Of a DNA stretch of 64,000 bases, positions 17,783-25,667 are shown piece by piece. The stretch comes from Magnetospirillum sp. 15-1 (GTDB lineage Bacteria > Pseudomonadota > Alphaproteobacteria > Rhodospirillales > Magnetospirillaceae), in NCBI RefSeq assembly GCF_900184795.1, contig NZ_FXXN01000012.1:1-64000 (forward strand), given 5' to 3'. Position 1 is the stretch's first letter. The number at the start of each line of letters is the position of its first letter. Below the pieces are notes generated by a model. That model saw only the letters and a program-made list of their open reading frames with translations, made no database searches and was not told where the DNA came from. The position numbers were made by a program, and so were the translations under genes.

Positions 17783-18570
17783 GGCAGGGAATCCGCCGCC
17801 GGCGGCAGCAGGCCCAATGCCGCCAGGACATCTCCCGGCGGCCCGTCATGGGTGATGCGGTGCCGGCCCACAGCGATCATCCGCCGGCAATTGGCCAGGA
17901 TGTCATCCACCAGATTGCTGACGATGACCAGGGTGACCCCGTCGGCATTGAGGCGGCGCAGCCGCTCCTCGCAGCGGCGGCGAAACTCCACGTCCCCCAC
18001 CGCCAGGGTTTCGTCCAGCAAGATGATGCCCGGATCGGCATTGACGGCCACCGAAAAACCCAGCCGGGCGACCATGCCCGAGGAATAGGTGTAGACGGGC
18101 TCGTCGATGTAATCTTCCAGCCCGGCGAATTCCACGATCTCGTCGAAGCGCGCGGCCACCTCGCGGCGCCGCAGCCCCAGCAGCACGCCGTTGAGCAGCA
18201 CGTTGTCGCGGCCGGAAAGGTCGGGATGGAAGCCGGCACCGAGTTTCAGCAGGGGCACGACCCGTCCGCTCACCCGGACCTGGCCGGCGCAGGGCCGGGT
18301 CACGCCGGCCATCAGGGCGAGAAGGGTGGTCTTGCCGCAGCCATTGGGGCCGAAGATCCCGACCGCCTCGCCCCTGCCGATGTCGAGGGAGATATCCTCC
18401 AGCACCACGTGGCGGGCCGCAATCCGCTCCGGCCGTCGCCGCAGCAGGGAGTACAGCGCGGCCTTGACGCCACCGCCCTTCCGGCTGGCGGGAAAGCTCT
18501 TGCTGACCCTGTGAAGGCTGATGACCGTGCTGTCAGATGACGAGGTGTTCGTTCCGCAGGAGGGTGACAT
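17779..18570 (-). CDS. ABC transporter ATP-binding protein (Wzt-like)
   Basis: The protein has Walker A GPNGCGKTTL, the signature YSSGMVARLGFSVAV characteristic of Wzt/TagH-type ATPases, Walker B IILLDETLAVGD and an H-loop replaced by N in IVSNLVDD. The last point is unusual because the switch histidine is normally conserved. There is no C-terminal glycan-binding extension. The start is unclear: ATG at 18570 adds about 17 residues overlapping the PqqD gene, while conserved sequence begins at ISLHRVSKSF around 18519. It pairs with the permease at 17015. Confidence 0.85.
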   Translation of the reverse strand: MSPSCGTNTSSSDSTVISLHRVSKSFPASRKGGGVKAALYSLLRRRPERIAARHVVLEDISLDIGRGEAVGIFGPNGCGKTTLLALMAGVTRPCAGQVRVSGRVVPLLKLGAGFHPDLSGRDNVLLNGVLLGLRRREVAARFDEIVEFAGLEDYIDEPVYTYSSGMVARLGFSVAVNADPGIILLDETLAVGDVEFRRRCEERLRRLNADGVTLVIVSNLVDDILANCRRMIAVGRHRITHDGPPGDVLAALGLLPPAADSLP

Positions 18571-18793
18571 AGCGTTCAACCTGCTCCTCCAGCGCCGGTT
18601 GCGGGCCATAGGCCTCCGCAAGCAAGCGGACGATATCGCCCACCGCCGTCTCGCCGTCGCACAATTCATAAATCAACATGGCGATAGGGTTGAGATAGTG
18701 TACCCGGCCACGCCCGGCATCGTGCACCACGATGCCGCCGGCCGCCTCGGCGACTTCCAGATCGTCACGCCTGCGCGGAAGCCCTGGCGTCAC
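18533..18793 (-). CDS. PqqD-like protein (RiPP recognition element fold)
   Basis: The 86-residue product begins at a GTG overlapping the stop of the peptide gene by four bases. It fits the PqqD family (PF05402): a beta strand region GGIVVHDAGRGRVHYLNPIAMLIYELCDG followed by a helix TAVGDIVRLLAEAYG and VERYVTLLRNEHLVI. PqqD proteins bind the leader of a ribosomal peptide and present it to modifying enzymes; variants also occur beside HprK-like kinases in polysaccharide loci. Here it directly follows a 59-residue peptide gene and an HprK-like kinase, so the peptide may be its ligand. That pairing is inference. Confidence 0.85.
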   Translation of the reverse strand: MTPGLPRRRDDLEVAEAAGGIVVHDAGRGRVHYLNPIAMLIYELCDGETAVGDIVRLLAEAYGPQPALEEQVERYVTLLRNEHLVI

Positions 18794-18969
18794 CCCTCGC
18801 CGCCCCCGCCCGATCCAGCGGCATAGGCGGTGCTGCCCACATGGACGTTGATGGAATCCATGTCGAAGGACACCATGGCCGGCACCGCGAAGGCCGAACC
18901 GGCCAGCAGACGCTTCATGAACTTGCGCCGCTTGGGGTCGACCCGTTCAAGCACCTTCTCGTCATCCAT
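18790..18969 (-). CDS. Small peptide with Tat-like leader, candidate RiPP-type precursor
   Basis: The 59-residue product starts at the ATG overlapping the end of the kinase gene by 8 nt. It reads MDDEKVLERVDPKRRKFMKR, then a hydrophobic LLAGSAFAVPAMVSF, then DMDSINVHVGSTAYAAG and a SGGGGEG tail. RRKFMK resembles the twin-arginine motif. Short proteins of this pattern occur beside PqqD, HprK-like and nucleotidyltransferase genes in other proteobacteria. It may be exported and modified, or be a leader-core peptide. It has no cysteine, so thioether or disulfide chemistry is excluded; Ser, Thr, Asp and Glu in the last 25 residues are the possible targets of kinase and ATP-grasp enzymes. Confidence 0.8.
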   Translation of the reverse strand: MDDEKVLERVDPKRRKFMKRLLAGSAFAVPAMVSFDMDSINVHVGSTAYAAGSGGGGEG

Positions 18970-19831
18970 TCGCTGAATCTCCCGCCCGACAAGAACCACG
19001 GAACAGATCAAACAGTAGCGTCTTCGATTCCTCAAGGGAGCCATTATACAAGAGGAACGTCCTCGAGCAATGAATCAGGCGAAACGGCGCCGAAAGCCAG
19101 GTGATGGACCGGTCGGGAAAGGTGGTTCGGCGCGTCAGGCGCCGCACCGCCTTGGTCGCCTCGAGGGGGGCGATCCTGGATGACTGCCCATGGGCCGGCC
19201 GGATGAACACGATGTCGTCCACCAAGCCGGTGGAAATCCGCCATGGACGGCCGAGATCGCGGGGAGATATGGCCCGCACGGTCTTCCCGTCCGGATCGGG
19301 CTGGGCCGGCAGGTGGGGCCGCAGGGCGGTGAGGCCGGGAATCAGCCGGAACGTGCCCTCGCGGGCATGGAAGCGACGCGGCCACGGCGTGGCCATCAGC
19401 CTGTCGTCGATCAGCACCATTTCGTCGGCGTGGACCTCCACCCCGTCAGCCAGCAGGCCCAGCATCAGCGTGGTCTTTCCCGCCCCCTTGCGGCCGACGA
19501 ACAGCACGCGGCGCCCATCCAGGGTGGCCAGGCCGGCATGAACCCGCATGTGCGGCGCCAGGCTATCGTGCACCGCCTGGTGCAGGACGCTGTAAATCAG
19601 GTCGCGGGCACCGTCGGGATCAAGGGCGATACCGGCCGGTGCCCCGTCGGCCGACACCACCAGCCGTCCCGGTGACCGCGTCTCGACCGCGAAATGTATC
19701 CGGGCGATGGCGTCTCCGCCCTGTTCGGCATCCTGGGCGAGAAAGCGCAGCGAGTGGAGCAACTCGGACGAATCGCACGAGATTTCCACCTCATGGGTGA
19801 GCAGTCGAAAGCGCAGTTCACCCCCCGTCAT
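18962..19831 (-). CDS. HprK-like serine kinase
   Basis: The 289-residue protein has the P-loop GRKGAGKTTLMLGLL of the HPr kinase C-terminal domain, followed by ADEMVLIDDR, which holds the acidic residues after the loop. The N-terminal DRTGG-type domain of true HprK is absent and no PTS gene is nearby, so it is the stand-alone type seen with PqqD and in lasso-peptide clusters, where such kinases phosphorylate the peptide. The start ATG at 19831 overlaps the upstream ATP-grasp stop by 14 bases. The likely substrate is the small peptide encoded immediately downstream, or a glycan precursor. Confidence 0.82.
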   Translation of the reverse strand: MTGGELRFRLLTHEVEISCDSSELLHSLRFLAQDAEQGGDAIARIHFAVETRSPGRLVVSADGAPAGIALDPDGARDLIYSVLHQAVHDSLAPHMRVHAGLATLDGRRVLFVGRKGAGKTTLMLGLLADGVEVHADEMVLIDDRLMATPWPRRFHAREGTFRLIPGLTALRPHLPAQPDPDGKTVRAISPRDLGRPWRISTGLVDDIVFIRPAHGQSSRIAPLEATKAVRRLTRRTTFPDRSITWLSAPFRLIHCSRTFLLYNGSLEESKTLLFDLFRGSCRAGDSANG

Positions 19832-20921
19832 GGCACCCCCCGCCGGGAAGCAGTGATCGCAGGATCGCCGGGGCCAGGTCCAGCGGCTCGCCCGCCCAGG
19901 GAAAGCGGAACTGGACCATGCCGGGGCTGCCGTTGAGCTCGAGGATGGCCCAGTTGCCCACGCCCGGAGGCTCGTCCGGGCGCGACAGGATGGCATCCAC
20001 CGCGGCGATCCGCATTCCCGGCAAGGCCTGACACAGGCGCTCGATGTGGCTGGCGTAGCCGGGGTGCTGTCCGACGATCCCCACCAGACTGTCCCCTCCC
20101 ATGGCGGCGTTCGACGCCTCGCGCAGGTGCACCCGCCGGCCCAGGGCGGGAATGCTCGTCTCGTCGAGTCCCTGACGGGCCAGCATTCCTCTTTCCAGCT
20201 CGCCGATGGTCACCGGCCCCTGGCCGGTTTTCCTGTATTTCAGCCGGTTCTTGCGGGCCAGCAACCGAAGGATTGTCGACCGGCCGTTACCCTCCACATG
20301 GGCGGGGCGGTCGACGCGGATTCCGACCACCCGGGGACGGATATAGAAAAAACGGACGGCTTGGCCGGGAACATGGTCTTCCACCAGAAGGCGCTTCCCC
20401 GCGGCCGCGATGCGCTCCGCCGCGTCCCCGATGGCGTCAGGATCCGTCAGGTTGGGAAAGACCTTTTCCCCCAGGCTGCCGTCCACGGGCTTCAGGCACA
20501 CCGGGCGGCGGCGCGACAGGGCGTGGGCTATTGCCGCCCCGGCCTCATGCGGGGGGAAAGCCATGCCTTCGGGCACCGGAAAACCGAGAATCCCCAGCAC
20601 GATTTTCGATGCCAGCTTGTCGATGGTCATCGGCCGGCAGCCGGCGTTGAGGTGACGGCAGTCCTGCAGGGGAGCGCCGGGCGGGCCGACCAGTATTCTT
20701 CCGGCCTGGAAATGGGCGATGCGGTCGGGCAGGTCGACGGCCAGCCACCAGCCCGGGTTGACCGCGCCGCCCGGCGCGGCCTCGTGACGAAGAGCCCGAG
20801 CCGGCAGCTCCAGGGCACGCGCCGCCTGACACAGGCAGGCGACCTGAAGGTCGCCCTTGCGGGCGAAGTCCAGGGCCAGCCCATCGGATTGGAAGGCCGA
20901 CAGGATCGGGCGAACCGTCAT
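19818..20921 (-). CDS. ATP-grasp protein, cyanophycin-synthetase-like (1)
   Basis: The 367-residue protein resembles the ATP-grasp part of cyanophycin synthetase and related amide ligases. Features are ILGFPVPEGMAF, the nucleotide-binding VCLKPVDGSLG, VEDHVPGQAVRFFYIRPRVVGI, GNGRSTILRLLARKNR and the metal-site ELNGSPGM near the C terminus. It is 35-40 percent alike by eye to its neighbour at 20921, so the pair arose by duplication. Its ATG overlaps that gene's stop by one base (TGATG). Such enzymes join a carboxylate to an amine using ATP; here they could extend or cross-link the small peptide or an amino-sugar polymer. Substrate is not predictable from sequence. Confidence 0.85.
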   Translation of the reverse strand: MTVRPILSAFQSDGLALDFARKGDLQVACLCQAARALELPARALRHEAAPGGAVNPGWWLAVDLPDRIAHFQAGRILVGPPGAPLQDCRHLNAGCRPMTIDKLASKIVLGILGFPVPEGMAFPPHEAGAAIAHALSRRRPVCLKPVDGSLGEKVFPNLTDPDAIGDAAERIAAAGKRLLVEDHVPGQAVRFFYIRPRVVGIRVDRPAHVEGNGRSTILRLLARKNRLKYRKTGQGPVTIGELERGMLARQGLDETSIPALGRRVHLREASNAAMGGDSLVGIVGQHPGYASHIERLCQALPGMRIAAVDAILSRPDEPPGVGNWAILELNGSPGMVQFRFPWAGEPLDLAPAILRSLLPGGGCHDGG

Positions 20922-22030
20922 CAGGCGACAATGGGGGCGGGCGCCGCCCAGTCGGGGAGGAGCAACGCATCCATAAGGGCGCCGGCCACATCCTGGGGCT
21001 CCCCCTGCCAGGGGAAGTGAAAGGGCACCATTCCGGGACTGCTGTTGGCCTCCAGAACCACGTAATTGCCGTCGGCGGCCGGAGCGGTGGGGTCCAGAAT
21101 CTTGGTGTCCACGGCGGTCACCCGCAGCCCGGCGATGGCGTTGCACAGGCCTTCGATCTTCTCGACATAGCTGGGGTGCAGGAGGTCGCGGCAATTGATG
21201 CCGTCGCCCCCCCTGTAGCCGTTGGACACGGAACGCAGGAACAGCCGGACTCCCTCCGGCGGCACATGGTCGAGCCCAAGCCCCAGACGCTCCAGGTGGA
21301 ACATCAGGTCGTCATCGATGGCGATGGGGACATGGCCGGTGCGGCGCACCTTCTCCATATTTTTCGCCTGGATCAGTTGCCCGATGGTGGACACGCCATC
21401 GCCATCCACATTGGCCGGCAGGTCCATGCGCACCCCGGCCACCCGGGGATGGATGTAATGGAAACGCACGGCGGCGCCGGCCCAGGACCGCTCCACCAGC
21501 ACGACACGCCCGCGCGCCGTCACCTGGCGAAATGCCCGCCGCCAGTGCGCCTCTTCGCTCAGATTGGGAAAAACGTCGGTGCCCTTGCCCCGCCCGTTGG
21601 ACTTGATGCAGATCGGACCGCCCAGCCCCCGGCAGTAGGCGATCGCATCCTCCTCGTTCTCGGCACGGAACAGGCGCCCCTCGGGCACGGGAAAGCCCAG
21701 GATGGTGAACAGATCCTTGGAGACCTGCTTGTGGTTGGTGACGGGCACCAGCATGCCGTTGATGTGCCGGCAATCCTCCCGCCCGACGCCGGGGGGACCG
21801 ACAATCAGCCGTCCCTGCTTGAAATAGGCCACCTTGTCGTCCAGGCCCAGACGCAGCCAGGGCTCGCCCTCGCAATCCGTGACCGCGTCCAGTCTTGGGC
21901 CATCGATACCCCGCCGGCGCGCCGCCCGGATCAGGCAGGCGGCATGGAGGTCTTTCCGCTCGACAAAGTAGCCGGCCAGCGGATCACCAGCCAGAAACAC
22001 CTTGACCCTGTCCGTACCGTATTCTTCCAT
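20921..22030 (-). CDS. ATP-grasp protein, cyanophycin-synthetase-like (2)
   Basis: The 369-residue protein begins MEEYGTDRVKVFLAG after a strong GGAGGGGG site and is the first gene of the minus-strand operon. Motifs match its partner: ILGFPVPEGRLF, ICIKSNGRGKGTDVFPNL, VERSWAGAAVRFHYIHPRVAGVRMD, GDGVSTIGQLIQAKN and LEANSSPGMVPF. The conserved lysine and the EAN metal ligands are present, so both copies look catalytic. Divergent transcription from the esterase gene at 22114 leaves an 83-base shared promoter region. Confidence 0.85.
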   Translation of the reverse strand: MEEYGTDRVKVFLAGDPLAGYFVERKDLHAACLIRAARRRGIDGPRLDAVTDCEGEPWLRLGLDDKVAYFKQGRLIVGPPGVGREDCRHINGMLVPVTNHKQVSKDLFTILGFPVPEGRLFRAENEEDAIAYCRGLGGPICIKSNGRGKGTDVFPNLSEEAHWRRAFRQVTARGRVVLVERSWAGAAVRFHYIHPRVAGVRMDLPANVDGDGVSTIGQLIQAKNMEKVRRTGHVPIAIDDDLMFHLERLGLGLDHVPPEGVRLFLRSVSNGYRGGDGINCRDLLHPSYVEKIEGLCNAIAGLRVTAVDTKILDPTAPAADGNYVVLEANSSPGMVPFHFPWQGEPQDVAGALMDALLLPDWAAPAPIVA

Positions 22031-22113
22031 GCCCCCTCCGTCGTGCCCCCGAATGTGCAGCCTCCAAGACGATGCTGCAATCATGCTGGTGGCGTAGGAA
22101 GGAGAATCGGCTG

Positions 22114-22989
22114 ATGAGCGCCATGGTGCCGCGATCGGGCGTCTGGGCCGCGATGACGGCGGGTCTCGGCGCGGCCTGCCTGCTGCTGGCCGGTTGCGGC
22201 GCGTATTTCCTGCCGCGCCAGCAGAAGGCCTCGGCCATGGCGGCGGCGGCCGGCTGGGACTACCGGCTCCTGACGGCGGGGCCGTTCGCCCTGGCCAGCG
22301 CCACAGGTCCATCGGCCCAGGGCAGCCAGACCCTGACCGTCTATCTCGAGGGCGACGGTCTGGCCTTTCTGGGCAATGGCCGGAGCTCCCCCGATCCCAC
22401 CCCCAATGATCCCTACGGCCTGCGACTGGCCTTGTCCCATCCCGGGGGACAGGCCGCCTATTTGGGCCGGCCGTGCCAGTATTCCCTGGTCGCGGCCTGT
22501 ACCCCCCGGTACTGGACCAGCCACCGCTATGCCCCCGAAGTCATCGCGGCCGTCGGCGATGCGCTGTCGCAGTTGAAGCGACGAACCGGCGCGCGGCGGC
22601 TGATCCTGGTGGGGTATTCCGGCGGCGGCGCCCTGGCCGCGCTGCTGGCGGCCAGACGGGACGACGTGGCGGCCCTGGTCACCATCGCCGCCAATCTGGA
22701 CCTGGGGGAATGGACCCGGCGCGAGGGGCTCACGCCGCTATGGGGCTCGGAAGACCCGGCAACCCAGGCCGCCGCCCTGCGGGGGCTTCCCCAGGTCCAC
22801 CTGGTGGGGGGCCGCGACGAGGTCGTTCCGCCCTATGTGATGCGCTCGTTTCTGGCCAAGATGGGACCGGGAGCGACACCCGCCATGGAACTGCCCGAAT
22901 TCGGGCACGATTGCTGCTGGGCCGACGACTGGGGCCGTCTCGCCCGCCTGCCGGCCATCACCGCGTTGCCCGGCTGGCGATCACCGTGA
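22114..22989 (+). CDS. Lipoprotein alpha/beta hydrolase (esterase)
   Basis: The 291-residue product has an N-terminal lipobox (LLAGC, Cys28), so it should be attached to a membrane. The nucleophile elbow is GYSGGG (Ser169), the acid is probably in GGRDEVVPP (Asp235) and the histidine lies in FGHDCCW (His265). Two cysteines next to the histidine are conserved in the homologue at 60884-61729. The start ATG 22114 follows AAGGAGA by eight bases. Its stop overlaps the GTG of the nucleotidyltransferase (GTGA). It may remove or transfer acyl groups on the surface polymer. Confidence 0.87.
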   Translation: MSAMVPRSGVWAAMTAGLGAACLLLAGCGAYFLPRQQKASAMAAAAGWDYRLLTAGPFALASATGPSAQGSQTLTVYLEGDGLAFLGNGRSSPDPTPNDPYGLRLALSHPGGQAAYLGRPCQYSLVAACTPRYWTSHRYAPEVIAAVGDALSQLKRRTGARRLILVGYSGGGALAALLAARRDDVAALVTIAANLDLGEWTRREGLTPLWGSEDPATQAAALRGLPQVHLVGGRDEVVPPYVMRSFLAKMGPGATPAMELPEFGHDCCWADDWGRLARLPAITALPGWRSP

Positions 22990-24170
22990 CCCACGCCATG
23001 GATCGCGCCGACCTGCTCGCCCCCATGGCCCCCGAATTCCGGCTGCTGTGCCTGGCGGCGAGGGCAGCGGGACCAGAGGAATTCGCCGCCACCTGCGCCA
23101 AGGTCGGGGATTGGGGCGCGGTGTGGTCGGGAGCGCTGTTTCATCGGCTTGTCGCCCCGCTTGAAGCCACCATCGGCCGGGCGGCCCCCGGCGTGGTTCC
23201 CAAAGGATTGGTGCAGGACCTCCAGCGGCAGGTGATCGTCGAGAGCCTGCAATGCCGCAAGCTGGCCGCCGAGCTGACCGTGCTGGTCCAGCGGTTCGAG
23301 GCCGCCGCAATCCCGGTCCTGGTCCTCAAGGGCATCGCCCTGTCCATCCATCTCTATGGAGCGCCGGCCAGCCGCGGGCTCGGCGACATCGATCTCCTGG
23401 TGGCCCCAGCCGAGTTGAAAAGGGCGGACAGGGTGCTGCGCCAGGCCGGATACCGGCGCAAGGGCGCGGCGTTCATCGAGTACCCCGCCGGTCCCCGACA
23501 TGCCCGCATCAAGGACATCTGCTACGTCCATGGCGACACCAAGGTGGTCGTCGAACTGCATCAGCGCCTGACGGAAAACCCCCACCTTCTGCCTTGGGCG
23601 CATGAGGACCTCTGGCGGCAGAGGGAATTCGTGGAGGTCGAGGGCACGGCGGTCCCGGTGATGCCCGCCCACCTCCTGCCGGTCTATCTGGCCGTTCATG
23701 GCGCCGGCCACTGCTGGGAGCGCCTGCGCTGGCTTGCCGATCTGGCGGATCTTCTGCGCCCCGGCCGACAGGCGAAGCAGGCGCTCGCCACCGCCCGCGA
23801 GATGGGCCTGGCAAGGCCGTTCGGCGACGCCCTTGCCCTATGCCATCATTGGCTCGGCCTGCCGGTCGACGCATCCCTTCTGCCGGCACCAGGGACCCTG
23901 TCCCCCTTCATCCGCCGCTTCTTCGCCGGCAACCGCTGGAATCATTCCCCTCGCCCGGGTGACCTGGAATGGCTGCGGCGGCAATCCCTGTGGGGGCGCC
24001 TCCACCGTCTGTCGCTGCGGACCGAGTGGCGTTACCAGGCATGGGAGCTGGTCGCGACATTGATCTGGCCGCCCGACTGGGAGGTCATCCGCCTGCCCGA
24101 TTCCCTGTTCTGGCTATACCCCGCGTTGCGGCCGCTGGGATGGATTCTGCGGCGCCGTCATCGGCCATGA
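22986..24170 (+). CDS. Nucleotidyltransferase family protein (NTP_transf_5-like)
   Basis: The 394-residue product starts at a GTG that overlaps the esterase stop. The core is VLVLKGIALSIHLYGAPASRGLGDIDLLV, where GDIDLLV gives the two metal-binding aspartates of the nucleotidyltransferase fold and ASRGLGD is the usual G-S-like loop. Proteins of this family accompany PqqD and HprK-like genes in peptide or polysaccharide clusters, in some cases next to lasso-peptide genes. It probably adds a nucleotide to a peptide, protein or sugar. The C-terminal half (LRWLADLADLLR and on) is helical and unassigned. Confidence 0.82.
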   Translation: MTHAMDRADLLAPMAPEFRLLCLAARAAGPEEFAATCAKVGDWGAVWSGALFHRLVAPLEATIGRAAPGVVPKGLVQDLQRQVIVESLQCRKLAAELTVLVQRFEAAAIPVLVLKGIALSIHLYGAPASRGLGDIDLLVAPAELKRADRVLRQAGYRRKGAAFIEYPAGPRHARIKDICYVHGDTKVVVELHQRLTENPHLLPWAHEDLWRQREFVEVEGTAVPVMPAHLLPVYLAVHGAGHCWERLRWLADLADLLRPGRQAKQALATAREMGLARPFGDALALCHHWLGLPVDASLLPAPGTLSPFIRRFFAGNRWNHSPRPGDLEWLRRQSLWGRLHRLSLRTEWRYQAWELVATLIWPPDWEVIRLPDSLFWLYPALRPLGWILRRRHRP

Positions 24171-24382
24171 CCGGCCCGCTTCCCGGTGCGACCGAGTGAT
24201 ACCCACCACACCGTAAGCAACCTTATTATATATACGACAATCAACCCAGGGTCATATTTGAAACAACGACAGGCCCATCGATAACGGCGCAGCTCACTAC
24301 AAGTTGGAACAAGATATTACCGATCCGGGATCGAAACGCCATTGCCAGTGCCGCACGGCTTCATTAATAATAATTCAAGTCT

Positions 24383-25561
24383 ATGTCCGACGACTCCGCT
24401 GTGGGGGCAAATTTGAAGAAGCTAACGCTCCTTGTAGTGGCTATTGCAAGCATGGCCGGTTCAAAGGTCATGGCTGCCGGCACCTATAACTCCACCAACT
24501 CGGTCGCTTCACCCCAGGTGTCGCAGCAGTCGTCATCCCAAACCGCGACGCAGATTTCGTCGCGGATCAGTCAGGCGGTGTCCGGCGCGACGGGCGGTAC
24601 CGGCGCCACCGGCGGCTTTGGTTCCGGCGGCGGCACCGGTGGCGGCACGGGCGGCTTCGGTTCCGGTTCCGGTGGCGGTACCGGCGGTACTGGTGGCGGA
24701 AGTGGTGTTGGAGGCTCGTCCCAGGGCAGTTCCCTCGACGACGGCGTGATCGGCCGCTCGGCCGGTTCCGCCGACAAGGCGTTCGGGCTGTGGTTCAATG
24801 TCGGAACGGCGCGGGCCAGCGACACTCACGCCTTCGAGTCGTTCCACGGCACCATCGCCACCTTCGTGGGCGGCGCCGATTACCGCGTGAACGACAAGAT
24901 GTTGGTGGGAATGGCGGTCGGCTATGAAATGGCCCGCATCACCACCACGTTCAACAACGGCGCCATGACCGCCGACAATGCGGCGATCGCCCCCTATTTC
25001 GGCTATTCGTTCAACGACTATCTGAGCCTGGATGCCACGGTCGGCTACGCTTTCGTCAATTACGGGCTGACCCGCAACAGCGGCGCGATCAAGGGCAGCA
25101 CCGATGGCGGCCGTGTTTTCTCGTCCACCAATATCACGGCGCACACCAGCCTGGACAACTGGCAGCTGAGCTCCGGGCTTGGCTATCTGTATCTCCTCGA
25201 GCACCAAGGCAGCTATACCGAAGTGGGAGTCGGGGGGAACGCGGTCTCGGCGGTGAACATCCGCCTCGGGCAGTTGCGCTCGGTCAACAAGATCGGCTAC
25301 CTGGAGAAGACGGAATGGGGCTCGATCATGCCCTATCTGCTGGTGCGCCCCGAGTATGACGTCAGCAAGACTCCGGCGTCCCTGCTCGACGCCGCGACCA
25401 GCACCAAGGCCACCGGCGACCGCTTCGGGACGACGTTCGGCCTGGGCCTGGGCATGAACATTGGTGACGACAGCTCCGTCACCCTCGAAGGCACCACCAG
25501 CCAGTTCCGCCGCTACCTGGGCATGGATGGACTTTCGGGCACCATCCGTCTGGCATTCTGA
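24383..25561 (+). CDS. Gly-rich outer-membrane beta-barrel protein (autotransporter-like barrel)
   Basis: The 392-residue protein has a signal peptide ending near MAAGTYNS, a Ser/Gln region, a glycine-rich linker (residues ~68-118), then a ~275-residue barrel of alternating strands ending in IRLAF with the terminal phenylalanine expected for BamA recognition. Repeated strand patterns are FGLWFNVGTARA, KMLVGMAVGYEMARI and FGLGLGMNIGDDSSV. It is homologous to the barrel at 61749-62855, which has the same layout. There is no passenger domain, so it may be a surface anchor or export pore for the polymer. A rho-independent terminator follows at 25589. Confidence 0.85.
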   Translation: MSDDSAVGANLKKLTLLVVAIASMAGSKVMAAGTYNSTNSVASPQVSQQSSSQTATQISSRISQAVSGATGGTGATGGFGSGGGTGGGTGGFGSGSGGGTGGTGGGSGVGGSSQGSSLDDGVIGRSAGSADKAFGLWFNVGTARASDTHAFESFHGTIATFVGGADYRVNDKMLVGMAVGYEMARITTTFNNGAMTADNAAIAPYFGYSFNDYLSLDATVGYAFVNYGLTRNSGAIKGSTDGGRVFSSTNITAHTSLDNWQLSSGLGYLYLLEHQGSYTEVGVGGNAVSAVNIRLGQLRSVNKIGYLEKTEWGSIMPYLLVRPEYDVSKTPASLLDAATSTKATGDRFGTTFGLGLGMNIGDDSSVTLEGTTSQFRRYLGMDGLSGTIRLAF

Positions 25562-25588
25562 GCGTCCGGGACTACCTTCTTAAAGGAG

Positions 25589-25620
25589 AGGCGCGTTCGC
25601 CCGGCGGATGCGCCTTTCTT
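25589..25620 (+). terminator. Rho-independent terminator after the barrel gene
   Basis: AGGCGC (25589-25594) pairs with GCGCCT (25610-25615) around a 15-base loop and is followed by TTCTT. It ends the barrel transcript 28 bases after the stop. The next gene therefore needs its own promoter or readthrough. Confidence 0.65.
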
Positions 25621-25667
25621 CTTACGATTGCGGCATCTGCGGCGGATCACGGAAACGGGTGGAGTTG

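Noticed and set aside
15704-18088. A 794-residue plus-strand open frame through the polysaccharide operon
   Set aside because: It is antisense to four well supported genes and has the Gln/Arg/Pro-rich composition of shadow frames.
24560-24720. The glycine-rich DNA stretch as a tandem repeat array or CRISPR-like region
   Set aside because: The repetition follows GGC/GGT glycine codons in frame and has no spacers; it is a protein linker.
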